In this document: positions 25,499 to 37,734 of the stretch, one piece after another
How the letters are laid out: each line of letters begins with the position of its first letter
Numbering within the stretch: position 1 is the stretch's first letter
DNA from: Polydactylus sextarius
Taxonomy: Eukaryota; Chordata; Actinopteri; Polynemidae
Length of the DNA: 64,000 nucleotides
Assembly (NCBI GenBank): GCA_016801845.1
Contig: CM028916.1
Coordinates: 18,971,514-19,035,513, forward strand
Direction of reading: 5' to 3'
The notes under the pieces: model-generated
What the model was told of the DNA's origin: nothing
The model's input: only the letters and a program-made list of their open reading frames with translations
The model's database searches: none
Translations under genes and position numbers: made by a program

Positions 25499-28400
25499 CT
25501 ACCATTAATCGCTTAACATTTAATGTAATTTGTTTTGACTATATTAATTTTTTTTGAGTTAGCATCTACTGGCCATGCTCTTCCTTTAGAAATATTTTTT
25601 TTTCTTTTTTATTTGCTGGCTCTGTGTCAGTTTCTCTGTGGATATCCCATTTAATCTGTTTTTCTCTCTGCCTCCTCTCACTCATTTATTTTTTTTTTCT
25701 CAGTTTCTTCAATCTTTTTCTCTACTCTGCATAAAAAGCGTCCTAGTTAACCTCTCCAAACTGCTTCCTGTTTACCGCCAGTCAGCTGTTGGATTGCTGC
25801 TGTTCAATAAATTAGATTTCATCCTCATGGTCCAATCTACTCCTAATTAAGTACCGCAAACACACAAACACACACATAACCTTAAGGCAGAGTGTGTACT
25901 GCTGGACATGGGTCTCCAGGGTCAATTATGGCAGTGTAATGATTGTAAGTGGCTAATTTTCAGCCCATTACCCTATTTTATGTCTCATGCAGCAGGTTGT
26001 AATTTAGTGAAGGACCGATGGCTGGCCTGGCTGTGGGTGATAGATGATATTCAGCTCTAGAAAAGGGTAGCTCCGTCATTAATAGTGGCTAGGAATAAGC
26101 TGCCATGTCACCGGGCCCACATGCAGGGAGTGGGGAGGGGGAGTGGAGGACAAGAGGCAGGAGAAGTTGCCCTTGACGCATTGTGAAAGCAGTGAGTTAA
26201 AGTACACAGTACGTGTCTACTTGGAAACACTGTTGGACGTTCTTTTTTACAGGTGGTATATGTGGATTCAAAGCTGTGCATAAAGAATTTCAAAAATACA
26301 CATTTCCTCCCTCCATCTGTCAGAATGTGCTTACAGAGTCGTTTCCGTCGTTGACATCAAGTCAAAAAGAGTGAGAATAATGAAACCTTGCCTTATGTCC
26401 AAAGTTCTCTCTGAGAATGTCAGTTAGACGTCTTCCCTAGTTATATATTTTGCACGATGTGTCTGTAACTCTCTTCTCCACTGTCCTTCTGAATTTCTTT
26501 GCTCACTGTATTTTGCTCACAGTTTGGCATTCCAGTCACAGTGCAGGGCCAGATCACCTCTGGAGTGGTCCCACGAGATCCGACAGCTGTGCAAGTGAAA
26601 TAAGAGTATTGTGCGTCCTCACCTGCCACTGTGCCTTCTTTCAGCTGCCCAGACAAAAACGGAGGTGTGCTCACTTTTCCAGAAGTACCAGAACGTTTGA
26701 AAGGCAATTTCAAACGAGTGACAGAGTAATAGATGAGGGCAGCGAGGTCCATCAGTCAAGTGCTGAACAGAACTAAGTCAGAGTTCTAGCTAACATATAC
26801 TTACAGCCACTCTCCTGCCTGTGCACAAGCTGCGAATGACTCAATTTCCTTTCCTGACAGAACACTGTAGGAGGAAATTACTTTGAAAAGGTCCTCACAA
26901 AGCACATATATTGTATGAAGAAAATGTCTGCAACTCTTTTAGAAATGCAGGACCAGCGTCACCATAACCAAGTTTCCTCAAAGATTTTCTGTTACCTTTT
27001 TAAGAAATGCGGTAAGGATTTAACATTGGCAGACATACTGTACGTCATGGAATGATCAAATCAATCGACATCCTTAAGTGGTGTTTATATTTATTCACAG
27101 CTTGAGTGGATGCTGAAAACAATGGTAATGATATTAGCTCAAGGTAGATATAGATCAAATGTCTTCTGAGTGCCTCACATCCAGTAGCAACAGACCAACG
27201 GGCACCGTATGTAAAGACATAAAAGACATTTATGTTTTTTCTTTTGTATTTAATAGAGGCTATGGTTCAAACAAGACCTGGTCCACTGCAGCCTTGAGAA
27301 TGTTCATGAATGGAATAAAGCTGAAATAAAATATACTCTGGTCATTTATTCAGCATCTGCTGACTATGTATCATATGAAGCCTTGAGCTATACAGCACTG
27401 CAGCTGCTGATCTAATTTATTCTTATGATTTCCAGAAGTCTTATTAGTATTCTGTCACAGGTTTCTGTCTAGTATTACACCCCTGAGGGTTTCTTTGTAT
27501 CTGCTAATTGTGACAGAGTAAGTGAGAACAAAGACAAAGTGAAAAAAAGAATGGGAAAAGGGGAATCAGTGAAATTCCCTTATCTGTGTAAGGTACCTCC
27601 CATGGCACGGACAGATGAACACAGCGCCTTCCTGCCCTTCTAAGACCTTTTGTTGACCTTTTAGTGTCATTTAACTCTTATCACAAGTGGGGCTGTCGCT
27701 ACGAGGTGAGGATTGTGTCAGCTCACAGTCCATATGGGTGGGGTATTATGTGTGGTGACAGTCTGTTGTGATTCAGAATTCATGAACCTTGAAAATCTTA
27801 TTAGTGAAACCAATCTCAGAGGTGGTCAGTGAGGCATTATCAGAGAAAACGCAGTGAATTTCTGTCTATAAAGACAAAGTGATGCAAAGTAATTATTTCT
27901 AGACGTCATGTGGATGGAAAATGCCAAAAAAATAAACCATCTATAGCTGGAGCTGGGTGGTCTACATTTGAGTGAACATATAAATAAATCTGAATATAAA
28001 TATAAACGTGTGTGTGTGTTGCTGTGTTAAAGTTATACCCCCCACATGTTTTGTTTCAGCAGTGCTGTAAAGAACATACATAATTATGTATGAAATCCAA
28101 ACACACAAAATGTACTAATAATTCTGGATTCAGACTCTAGCCACCCTCAGATTTATTGCCCCAGCAGTGCTTCAGTGACCAACAACCACAAAGAATAAGC
28201 TGATAACAAAGTCACTGTTCCACACTCAGATCACTGATAGACATGTCTAGCTTGCCAGAAACTGTTGGCAGATCCAGATGTGACAGGAGTCTCGGGATCA
28301 GCTGCTGACTTTACTTTGGCTCACCCAAAAGAGATACAGCAGTGACTAGCATATGGGTTGGGGTCACCCAAAACATGCTTTAGGTCTCTCACGACCCTCT

Positions 28401-31035
28401 TTATTGTTCACCGAGGGGCGAATTATGCCCTAGTTTGCCTCACCGGGACTCTTTGGATGTCATCCTTTGGCCATTGGCTTTTCCCATTTTGACCAAGCTG
28501 AGATCAGCATGTATTGTATGATTAACTGTATACATTAAGCATACAAACATTATAATTAATCTTGTCATAGATAGATAGATTTACTTTATTTATGGTCTTA
28601 TTTTCATAAAGCTTTAACAGAGTTTATCTCAACATCAGCCCAGTCATTAGTATGCTCAAACCACAGTAGTTGGAGTTAAAAGCCAAGAACTTCCTCAGTG
28701 ACAGACTCTTGGGCTGTTTCCTGTGCAACTGGCTCCACTGGATCGCTCAGCTGTTCAGCACTTGGAAGTCTGCTTGTCAGCTGTCTGAGCGCTCAGAAGT
28801 CGACCAGACTTTCTCTGGCGTCACCATTGATTTCTCAGTAGGCTGTCAGGACAGGCGTGCAGCCAGCATGTGTCCCTGACAGATTGATGGCAAAATAATA
28901 AACTAATTATTTAACTTTCATGATGGACAAACAACACGAAACCGTCAAAAATCTGTCTAAAGCTATTTTAAGACACCTCTGTTGTTTTGTTTTAAATTGT
29001 TGTTAACTTGCTATAAGGAGCTATAGGAGAAGTGTGCTGGCAACACTGACTGAGAATGAATGCAACAAAACAAATAGCACAATGATGAGACAAGAAGCAA
29101 AAAATGAAAGAAACTGGCAAAAAGCCCAAATAACAACAAGCTACGGCAGTGTGGTACCTGTCTTCCTCCTCTGGTTCAACCAGAGATTCCTAGATGAAAA
29201 TGTGATGATTTCGTAAATCTTCAACACAATACAACTAGTTACTAGTAATTAACCAAGATGTTTAAGGATATTTCAATAAATCAGCAGTTGCAGCAAAATT
29301 ACAATTACCTTATGATGAACACTTAATTAGACATAATCACTACATAGCTGCTCAGTTCACTCAGACCTTAGAGACCTAGAAACTGGAGAATTCTACCAAC
29401 CTGCCAAAAACATTTAATGTATAATGTTAACTTGTTTAAATTGATAAGCGTGGCAGGTATCTGTACTCTGCCATTTAGAAACCCTTCAGGACTGTGAAAA
29501 TGGAAGATGGGGAAGTGGTTAGAGTGTTTATAGTGATAATTACAGTTTCATGATTTTCTTCTTTGCAGGAGTTACGGCCGTGAGTCCCTAATGTTGTACA
29601 CAGTGGATTTAGATGGTTGTACATAGAATTTGTCTTGTGGCTGTTGTCTTTGCCTCACCAGCCTTTTAGTTGTAAATCTCTCTGACGTTTTAAAAGCTAG
29701 TCATTCCTGAGAGTGGGTAGTTTTTGTCTCTTTTCCAAATCAGTGTGATATTTTAATGATGTGTAGGCAGGAAAGAAAGTGTTCAGCTCCATAAACACTT
29801 GTGTCCTTCCCATGACCTCTTTGATGTCTCGTAACTGAGACCAGCATGTTCGCTACTCTCACTCCAAATTGCAAATTATTAATGCTCAGTATCTTCACTT
29901 TCTCAGAGAATTTTTTTTTCAGGTGTTTTGCATGTACAGCAGTGTTTTCTTTCACGTCTGTGTTTAATTATGTGTAGTGCTCCTAACTGGTAACTTCACT
30001 ACAGACAGATAACGTGAGAGGAGAATGTGCACTGGTAGGAACACAAACTGCTCTTTTTCCACTTTAACACTGTGATTTATTGTGGTAAATCTGCATAAAT
30101 GCAATAAGCCATTCGCTCTAAAAACAGAACGACACCTTCTCATTTACCTCTGCTGAAGAACTGCTGAACGATCAAACATGACAGCAGCGAATGCGTGAGC
30201 TGCTGCCTGACGTCTGTTACGACAAACGTAACGAACATGCAGAGATCAATGAAAGATGACAGATTAGGTTATCTTAATGTCCACAGCATATCAAAAGTAC
30301 ACCGCTCATTACCTCTTCTCTAGATGTTTTCTGTGAATTTACCTTCCTGAGGCATGCCGCATGCAGTCTCACCCACTCAGCCCACACCCTGCTGGCCTGT
30401 ATGACTGACACTTTAGTTGTGTCATTTTAATAAGTGTGCATTAGCATGCAAAAGGTCTCCTGGGGTCTGCAAATGCCACTTGTCAGATTTCATTGAAGCT
30501 GTGTTTGCTTTAAGTCATGCTATAGTTAAACATTTATATTAGATTATGTGAAAACAATTCTGTACTTATTACAACGTCCATAACAAAAGGACAGGGAAAC
30601 TCAACCGGGCAGGAGAGAGAAGTCAAGAGACAGATTTATTTCTGCTGAATTTCACATGGTGCTGTCTGTTTGTAGATTTCAAGAGGAGACAAAGCAAACC
30701 TTCTGTTTGTGAAAACCTGCAGAGACACAGCAGCTCTACTGACAGCTTGAATGGCAAACAGCAGATAATTTTAAACTTCTTTATAATAATATTTCAAATA
30801 TCAAATCACTGTAACCTTGAGTGTTATTGGTACTGTCCACCCCGCTGAGAAATGGTCCACAAATCGGCATTTCTGTGAGTTTCTCTGCTAATTTCATGTC
30901 GTTCTTTAGGCTGTCTGTCTCAGAGTAAACATGCTGACAGCAGATACGTGCATGCCACCTACCTAATGCAAAATGATAGTGTAAGTAAATGCCAAATAAC
31001 AAGCAAGCTCAGCAGGGATGTTGGGCCAAACTGGA

Positions 31036-31074
31036 GCCATATGCAGGCCAATTAACATTGGACCTGCATATGGC
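31036..31074. other. Near-perfect stem-loop, 17 bp stem
   Basis: GCCATATGCAGG (31036-31047) is the exact reverse complement of CCTGCATATGGC (31063-31074). Inside it CCAAT (31048-31052) pairs with ATTGG (31057-31061), leaving a TAAC loop and one bulged A at 31062. The role is unknown. It is too short for a typical pre-miRNA unless flanking sequence pairs, which I do not see. Confidence 0.85.
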
Positions 31075-33871
31075 AAGTGGTGAGATGGGGATTTTGGTGG
31101 GATGCCCCTGTATCCATCTTTCTGCTGAATTTGTTAATAGAGGGCATTTGTAGAACAGTTTGTGTCTCTCTGCCTTGAATTCCCAGAGAAGCATCTGTAC
31201 ATTTACTCAGATTTTCCATTCATTCTTGAAAATAACCTTCACTAAAGTAGTCAAGTTAGTTTTATTCGATCAGTCCCAAACCACAAATTCACCTAAAAAG
31301 ACTTCTAAAAATCATCCAGCACTTTCCATTGTTAGAATAAATGAACTTACTGTTGAAGTGAGCTGAACAATTCAAGGCTTAATAGTGTGCACAGTGTAGT
31401 CACAGTGGTTTAGGGAAACAGGCATAACTTGAAAGGAGCTATCACACCACAGTGGTTACACCTCAGGGACACATTGGCTTGGAACCATAGCTTTTGCTTT
31501 AGTGTTTGGTGGCTCGCATTTAAAAGCCAAACTAAACAAAGCAAGCAAAATTACACCTTTGCACAACAGTTAACACGTTCAAATAGAGTCTGTGCAAAGC
31601 AGAAAAAAAGGTTATTGCTCCTGTCTCCTGTAGTTAGACATCCTCTTTGTCATGTCATCCCTGTTTTAGTGGACAGTTTCATGTATTAGTGAGTATGCAT
31701 GTGTGTCAGTGTATGTTTTGTGCATGTCCACGAGACAGAAAATGTGTGTATAGTGTAAGAGTGTCTTCTTCAAACCATTGGGCCACATCCTTCTCTACTC
31801 AGTGAGTCTCTGAGCTGACAGAGGTCATAATCCTAGACACTGTGACATTTACAGCTCAGGGGCTTATGGAGACTACCTGCTGTACCTGGTAGTCTGTGAT
31901 TATCTCAGAACCATGATGGTCTGCAGTCCAACAGAGGGGCGTCAAAGATGTACGAATAAAAAGAAACATGATGATATGAATGTCACCAGGGAGAGGTGTG
32001 ATTTGGTCGAAATTCATGCTGTTAGGCATGAAAAGGTTGACTAGGAGAGGAGATTGACTTCAGTGAATGGTCAGAGTGAGGTTATTTTAATGAGAGGCTC
32101 TCATCCTTCCTCTTTGTGTGTGAGTGTGTCTGTGTATTCTGGTATAAATCCATTTGCAGATACTGTGTGTTTGTGTGTCTGTGTTCTATGAAAGAACATC
32201 ACTCGCATCCATTCCTGCTATAAAATTCCCCTTATTCAAGAGTCCACTCCACTGTTAACTGATGACCCTAGGAAAGCAGCAGACTGTCAGCTGTAGGTGA
32301 GAGGGGAACAGAGAAAGAGGGGAGGAAGGTGAGAGAGAGGGAGGGCAGCAACAAGAGTGGGTGAGGCGTGTGAGGGCTAACGGAGGGCAAGGTTGAGCAG
32401 TGCATCTGGGCACTGATGTTAAGAGCTGAATAATTGCTTACCGCTGTGAAATCTGCTGCAGAGGAAGGAAGAAGGAGCACGGGGAGGAGAAGGTGAGGAG
32501 GACGAGAGGAAGCACACTGCAATCCAGTAACTGAGAGTTTGATAGTGCTCTTCATAGTGGCGTTAGCTATCTCACACACCACAGTTATCACTCTAGATTC
32601 TTCCTCCTTTTTAATCTTCCCTGCAGCTTCTCCTCTCAGCTCACTCACTTTTTAATCTAGTCCTTTGTATCACTTTGACCTCTCGTGTACTTACACTACT
32701 GGTACTCTCCTCACTGTTCATGTCTCTGAAATTCTATTTCTGTTTTTCCCATTATTGTTGTATTTGTGCCATGGTTCTGAATTGATTTTAATGCTGTGAT
32801 ATCCTGGAGTGAAAAAATGGACATTCATTATTGTCCAAATTTGGAGACATTATGCTAGAATTGTGTTGAACAGTTTTCCACTCAACTTGATAAATTACCT
32901 CTTGTCTCATTTGTTTGAATTTTCTCATTTTCATTGGAGAGATTGTTGGGTCTAGCATTTCACTGGAAGCTCATTTCTCTGTGTCATGCAATCTTCTTTC
33001 AGTCACAAGTAGCCTCTAACAGTCGCCACTTAAACTGCTGATAGTTTCGTCTGACTTCAGTTGTTAACACTCCACTCAGCATTGGCTTTAAACACTTCAG
33101 CCAAAACGCTTGTCAGAGCTCTCCTCTTCAGCATTTAAGTCACACAACTACATCTTCACGCAGTTCAATTAACAGGCAACACTGAGTCACAGTTCATCTG
33201 ATGAATTCTAATCCCACAACTTCAAAAGCTGCAATTAACACTAATTGCATCGCAGACCACCAAAGCCCCCGGCAGAATTAATGTGTATTGTCTCGGATAT
33301 TGAATTTTCCCCATTCCTATATTGTGTTGTCTAAGGTATTGACATTCCTGAATGAATAGATAACCTGAAAGTGTGTTTTTTTGGATGTTTTTGCATGTGC
33401 ATGTGCTTTCCGTCTGTGTGAGCTGTTGATTTGTCACCCTGAGGTCAAGTGGATAGTGTGACAATCTCCCAAATCCAATTAGGACGTGGCCGGCTACCTG
33501 AAAGAGTCCAGTGAGACTCTAATGAATTGTTCCTGCATGTCTCTCTTTAGCTGAGTGAGATCCCACTGTGGCTGCTTCACTCAACAAATTCATGTACACG
33601 TGAGCACAGAGACACTCCATGTTGTGTGAATACTGTTGTGTTTACCAGTTCATGGTGCCAGACAGGCTCTGAAGAAACTGATGGAGATTGTTATTTTTTT
33701 TCATTGGAGCGGAATGAAGTGAGAAAATAGATGGTGGTGTTTTGCATTACAAGACATTTCAGGAGTTATTTCCCGTTATGGCTCAATTTTGAGAAACTGT
33801 AAATAGTTTGGTTGCTGCCTGTTTATTTCCGTATGTGTGTGTGGATGTCTGTGTACAAGCAGATGCTTTCA

Positions 33872-33892
33872 ATCAGCACCATGTACAGTGTG
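33872..33892 (+). promoter_or_regulatory. RE1/NRSE-like site (imperfect)
   Basis: TCAGCACC (33873-33880) followed after four bases by ACAG (33885-33888) matches both halves of the REST/NRSF element with correct spacing. The second half has GT where the consensus has GG. REST represses neuronal genes in other tissues and calsyntenin-2 is neuronal, so the site is plausible but weak. One mismatch at a conserved position and chance occurrence are real concerns. Confidence 0.25.
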
Positions 33893-34401
33893 TTATTCAC
33901 AGAGTGGGTGAGTATGTGGGTGCACATGCAGAACGTAAGAGATCACATAAGCTCTGAGCGAAGATTTAAAAAGCCTTACGTCAGGCTGTGACAAATCTAC
34001 ACAGCCACCGCTGACATTTCACAACTTATCCTCCAGTTAACTGCTTGCCGCTCAGTGTCCTCATCGTGTCCTCACTAAAAACCTTGAGACAGTACAGAGA
34101 AAATCCCATTAAAGCCAACAGGAGAAGGGCTTAGAGGAAGGCCATGAACCCTCGTTTGTCTTCATCATCCTCCTCCTCCTCCTGCTTTGCATCGTCCTTT
34201 TCTCACTCCACTCTCACAAAAGTGGAAATAATCAATGAGAGGGAGAATAGTTATTTTTAATGTGTGGCTAGTGTAATTAAATATTATAAAAGAGCAAATT
34301 AATAAAGGCTTTTCAAAGTGGATGTCCTGAATTTCACGTGACTCAGTGACTTTCATGACTCAATTAAACACAAATTCATGTCACATCATTCCAAACAAAT
34401 A

Positions 34402-34427
34402 ATGCAAATATGCAAATTAATGCAAAC
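34402..34427 (+). promoter_or_regulatory. Triple POU octamer cluster
   Basis: Two perfect octamers ATGCAAAT lie back to back (34402-34409 and 34410-34417), followed after TA by ATGCAAAC (34420-34427). Homotypic octamers like these are bound by POU factors (Oct and Brn families). It lies deep in intron 2, about 7.5 kb upstream of exon 3. Enhancer function is an inference. Confidence 0.4.
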
Positions 34428-35525
34428 CAACAAGAAAAGAAACCACACTCTGTTGCAGAGAGAACAAAAGTAATTTCATTTGTTTATGTCAAAATAATCA
34501 TTTACATGATGCAGTTGGCAGCATTTTTTGTGTAATGTATGTGGATTACTGTAAAATTCATTAGTCGACATTAAAAGTCAGTAGTCATCTACATCTTGTT
34601 ATGCAGGTTTTATGCATACAATCCAAATACTAGCACACACACAAAACTGAGTTAACAATTAAGATGAATGAAAATACATTTCTTCCTTGAAATGTAATAA
34701 TTAAAAAAAACTGTTTAAAATGACAACATTCTTTAGATTTAGATACATAGAATTTTTCTGTTTAGAGTTACAACCTACGCTGCTTCTCCTGACTGAGACA
34801 CCGAACAGGCTTTCCTCTACACCGACTGTGCATTGACAATATTGATGGACAGAACAGTACTTGTTTATATGGTTATAAAATCTAAATGACAAGACAAAAG
34901 AGTGGCCAACATGGACATATGGATATACATGTGTAGGCTGAGAGTATTCTGAGACTTATGTACTATTGTGCAGCGTCATACTCATACATACAAACAGACT
35001 TGTTTCTGATATTCTGACCCCCTGTGAGTACTGGTGTACATACAACTGGTAACTCACTGTAGCCTGAGCAACAGGAGTCTAAACAGATGTCCATAACAGC
35101 ACAGCTAGAGGCCGGTATGGCAGTAAAATGTTCAGTGAGAAGTGTTTGGTTTCTTGGTTTTCCTTAGTGCTCAGTGTTACTCTTGTTTGCCAAGTCATAC
35201 ACAGCCCTGTGGCCTATACACCACTAGCTAATTAAGAGCAAGGTACTTCTTAATGATGGCAAGCTCTTATGTCGACTGAAATTTAAAATGAAACGCTGTA
35301 AAAACAAACCTCTCCATGGATCTGGTGATGCTTTTAGACTGCAGCCTTTTTCTTTTCCTCAGCACTGGGGAAAAACAGAGCAAAAGCCGAGTCAATAAAG
35401 TCTTATTAAAATCTGAGACAGTGTAATGAAGCCCTTTACCTTCAAAGTAATTATTATTTTTATCCATAGTGTGTATTCGTGTATCCCACTGTGCATACTG
35501 AATGTAGGGGTATGTACTCATACTG

Positions 35526-35549
35526 AGTGTGTGTGTGTGTGTGTGTGTA
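35526..35549 (+). repeat. (GT)n microsatellite
   Basis: About 12 GT units. Confidence 0.95.
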
Positions 35550-35712
35550 GCCTGGTCAGTCGTAGGATGAAGTGTAATCCAGTCATTAATTAAACGAGAG
35601 GAGCAGGGTGAGTGTGAGCTCAGCACCAAGAGCTGGAGAGTGAGGGAATCACAGCTTAAAACTGCCTGATTGTCTGCTCAAGAACTTACTTTAATCAACC
35701 CCCCTCTATCCC

Positions 35713-35745
<33 letters not shown>
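35713..35745 (+). repeat. (CA)n microsatellite
   Basis: About 16 CA units. Confidence 0.97.
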
Positions 35746-35748
<3 letters not shown>

Positions 35749-36117
35749 CTGGACACACACTGTAAAGATTTGATACCTAAGCTTTTGTGACTAATGCTCT
35801 ACAGGGAGACAGAAACACATACACAGACGCACCAGATGGAGTCACAACAGTATTTGATTAAGAAGAGGAATTAACATGATTGAATTTTCTTGTTTCTCTG
35901 TTGAGGTTTGACTAAGAAAGTAGGCTCACATGAGGCGTTCAGTACTTTTGAAGTCGCTCCTTAAATTGCGCTTGCACCTTATGATGCAAGGTGACACATC
36001 ACATTGTTAACAACAGAAATCTAAAGACGAGTGGTGTTCCTTCTTGTAGGGCACTAATTGGTGAAGTATTAGCTTGTCATTCCAAATATAAATTCAAGGC
36101 TTCATTTCTGGGACAAA

Positions 36118-36300
36118 TTTGTGGGTCACGTTATTGGACAGCATGACATATTCTTTCATTTTCTTGCTGATGATACACAATTGTGCCTCTCCTTTAGCCC
36201 TAAGGACTTAAGCAGCCTGTCTATTTTACATAATTGTCTTCTTGGCATCAGGGAGAAAATCACCCAGAAGCCTCCAGCTGGAAGCAAAGACAGATATTTA
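36118..36300 (+). mobile_element. L2-type LINE fragment (reverse transcriptase palm), broken
   Basis: The frame from 36121 reads GHVIGQHDIFFHFLADDTQL followed by SFSPKDLSSLSILHNCLLGI. This matches the reverse-transcriptase catalytic block of fish L2/CR1-like LINEs, where Y-A-D-D-T-Q is the active-site motif; here the first residue is Leu instead of Tyr. About 60 codons are recognisable, then homology fades. It is a short internal piece with no 5' or 3' end, in the sense orientation, and inactive. Confidence 0.8.
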
Positions 36301-37030
36301 AATCACAGGTCCTGACCCCTCTGCACTGAACTCCATGTGATGCCTGCATGTTACAGTTTTTCAACACTGATTATTACTCATATTTTAATGAGCATGTTGG
36401 TGATGCTGTGTGCTTTTTCAGCCTGTCCACCTGTACATTCGTCCATCTCATTCTTGTGAATGCAGCGTCGAATGCAGGAACACCTGGAGGAATTTTTCAC
36501 CTCCTGCACTAATGTTCATTTGAACTTAAGGATAAACACATTAGATTTTGGTCCAAGTTCAAAATAATCATTGTGGTTTAACTCACCAGACATGACTGTG
36601 AGTGTAAGCCTGCCATTGAGCGTCTATTTCAGGTAGCATTTCTCTCCTCTCTGCTTTCTGCCTGTCACAGATTTCAAAATGCCCTTCGCTACGAACAGCC
36701 AGGCAACAATTTTTTATCATGTAATCGACTCCACTACACTCCACCAAAACAACCACCCCTACTTTCTTTTGCAGCATCACGGCCGTGGCCTTTTGCTCAT
36801 CTTAACGCCTCCCGATGTGATTGTGATTGGTTTAAAGAAATTCAGATAAGCAAGAACATTTTTCCCTCTAGCAGAACGATAAGGACTGAAACCAGACCTG
36901 TGTATGGAGACAAGTCTGGAGACTAAAGTAACAATCTCATGAATGATAGAATTTCATCACCTCTTTATTTAATGCCCATTTTGACTCAGAGATAAACTAT
37001 TTAGATTTGATGTTCAAATGTCAAACGTCA

Positions 37031-37045
37031 AGGTCACAGTGACCT
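37031..37045. promoter_or_regulatory. Perfect consensus estrogen response element
   Basis: AGGTCACAGTGACCT is a full palindromic ERE (AGGTCA, 3-bp spacer, TGACCT) with no mismatch. It lies inside the dispersed repeat, so copies are expected genome-wide. Binding by estrogen receptors in vivo is not shown by sequence. Confidence 0.5.
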
Positions 37046-37159
37046 CAAAAGACACTTTTGGCCATAACTCATGTTAATGTGCTGAGCATGACACATTTGT
37101 CTCATATGAAAAATCCTTTGTAGGATAACATGATGAAGTGGTGACATTTTATAACCAAA

Positions 37160-37172
37160 AGGTCAAAGATCA
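37160..37172 (+). promoter_or_regulatory. DR1 nuclear-receptor motif
   Basis: AGGTCA A AGATCA is a direct repeat spaced by one base, the arrangement bound by RXR heterodimers, HNF4 and COUP-TF. The second half-site has one mismatch. It lies in the same dispersed repeat, 115 bp after the ERE palindrome. Confidence 0.35.
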
Positions 37173-37699
37173 GTTTTGATGTGACCCATTGCTCTGCAAA
37201 AACTGCTCATTGTTCAAAACCATAACTCAGGAACAAAAGGGGATATTATGACTGAATTTCCTGTGACTTGAGGTCCATCCCTGGAGGTGGTAATTTTAGT
37301 GTTCATTGTGTTGTCAAGCTCAAGACTGTCATTTCATGTTGGTTAGTCTGGCCATTATTACATCCTGTTGAAATTACCATAATGGTTTAATTGCGAGTTA
37401 GTCATTTTCGCAGTAGATCTTCATCAATTTTCAGCTGCCAAAGTCTTACTGTAGCTTAAATACATTCTTTGTCTTCTCTAGTTCACATTTAATTAAAACT
37501 AAAATCAAAAATAAAAGTGTCTTTTGTTCATTTATAAGTTTAGGCTTTTAGAATGAGCAAAGATGTTTTTTTAGGGATCCTTCATGTAAAATGAGTGATT
37601 CAAAATATAATCATTAATCAAATAAACACACACATTAATGTTGCAGTTAAGTTGCTGGTTTCCACTGACATCACAGCGCTGTATGTTTTTCATCTCATT

Positions 37700-37734
37700 T
37701 GATTGATTGATTGATAGATTTATTGATTGATTGA
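37700..37734 (+). repeat. (GATT)n short tandem repeat
   Basis: About eight GATT units with one interruption (GATAGATTTATT). Tails like this end some fish LINEs, but no LINE body is recognised upstream. Confidence 0.9.

Larger units (their letters stand above)
25499..36117 (+). other. clstn2: clstn2 intron 2, part 3
   Basis: This is a 10.6 kb intron stretch with no coding exon or transposon that I can recognise. Local items are a T-rich stretch near 25690, a short (GATA)n at 28567-28582, a near-perfect stem-loop at 31036-31074, GA-rich tracts at 32284-32350 and 32460-32515, an RE1-like site at 33872-33892, a triple octamer cluster at 34402-34427, a (GT)n at 35526-35549 and a (CA)n at 35713-35745. 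Open frames at 26441-26776 (both strands), 28670-28879 and 32268-32648 (antisense) have no recognisable domain and are treated as chance. Confidence 0.75.
36450..37290 (+). repeat. Teleost dispersed repeat with nuclear-receptor-like motifs
   Basis: Two blocks (36465-36560 and about 36985-37290) resemble one fish repeat family whose other member in this window is at 21020-21180. Characteristic text includes CAGGAACACCTGGAGGAAT, TCAAGGTCACAGTGACCTC, TTGGCCATAACTCATG, CCAAAAGGTCAAAGATCAG and CATAACTCAGGAACAAAAGG. The stretch 36561-36984 between the blocks looks unrelated. Class is unknown; the family assignment is from memory and the edges are approximate. Confidence 0.55.

Noticed and set aside
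26124..26150. G-rich stretch as a second G-quadruplex
   Set aside because: It has only three runs of three or more G within loop limits.
26441..26776. Overlapping open frames of about 100 codons on both strands
   Set aside because: Neither shows a domain, splice signals or coding-like composition.
32268..32648. Antisense 126-codon frame rich in Leu, Ser and Pro
   Set aside because: It is produced by GA-rich low-complexity sequence read on the CT-rich strand.
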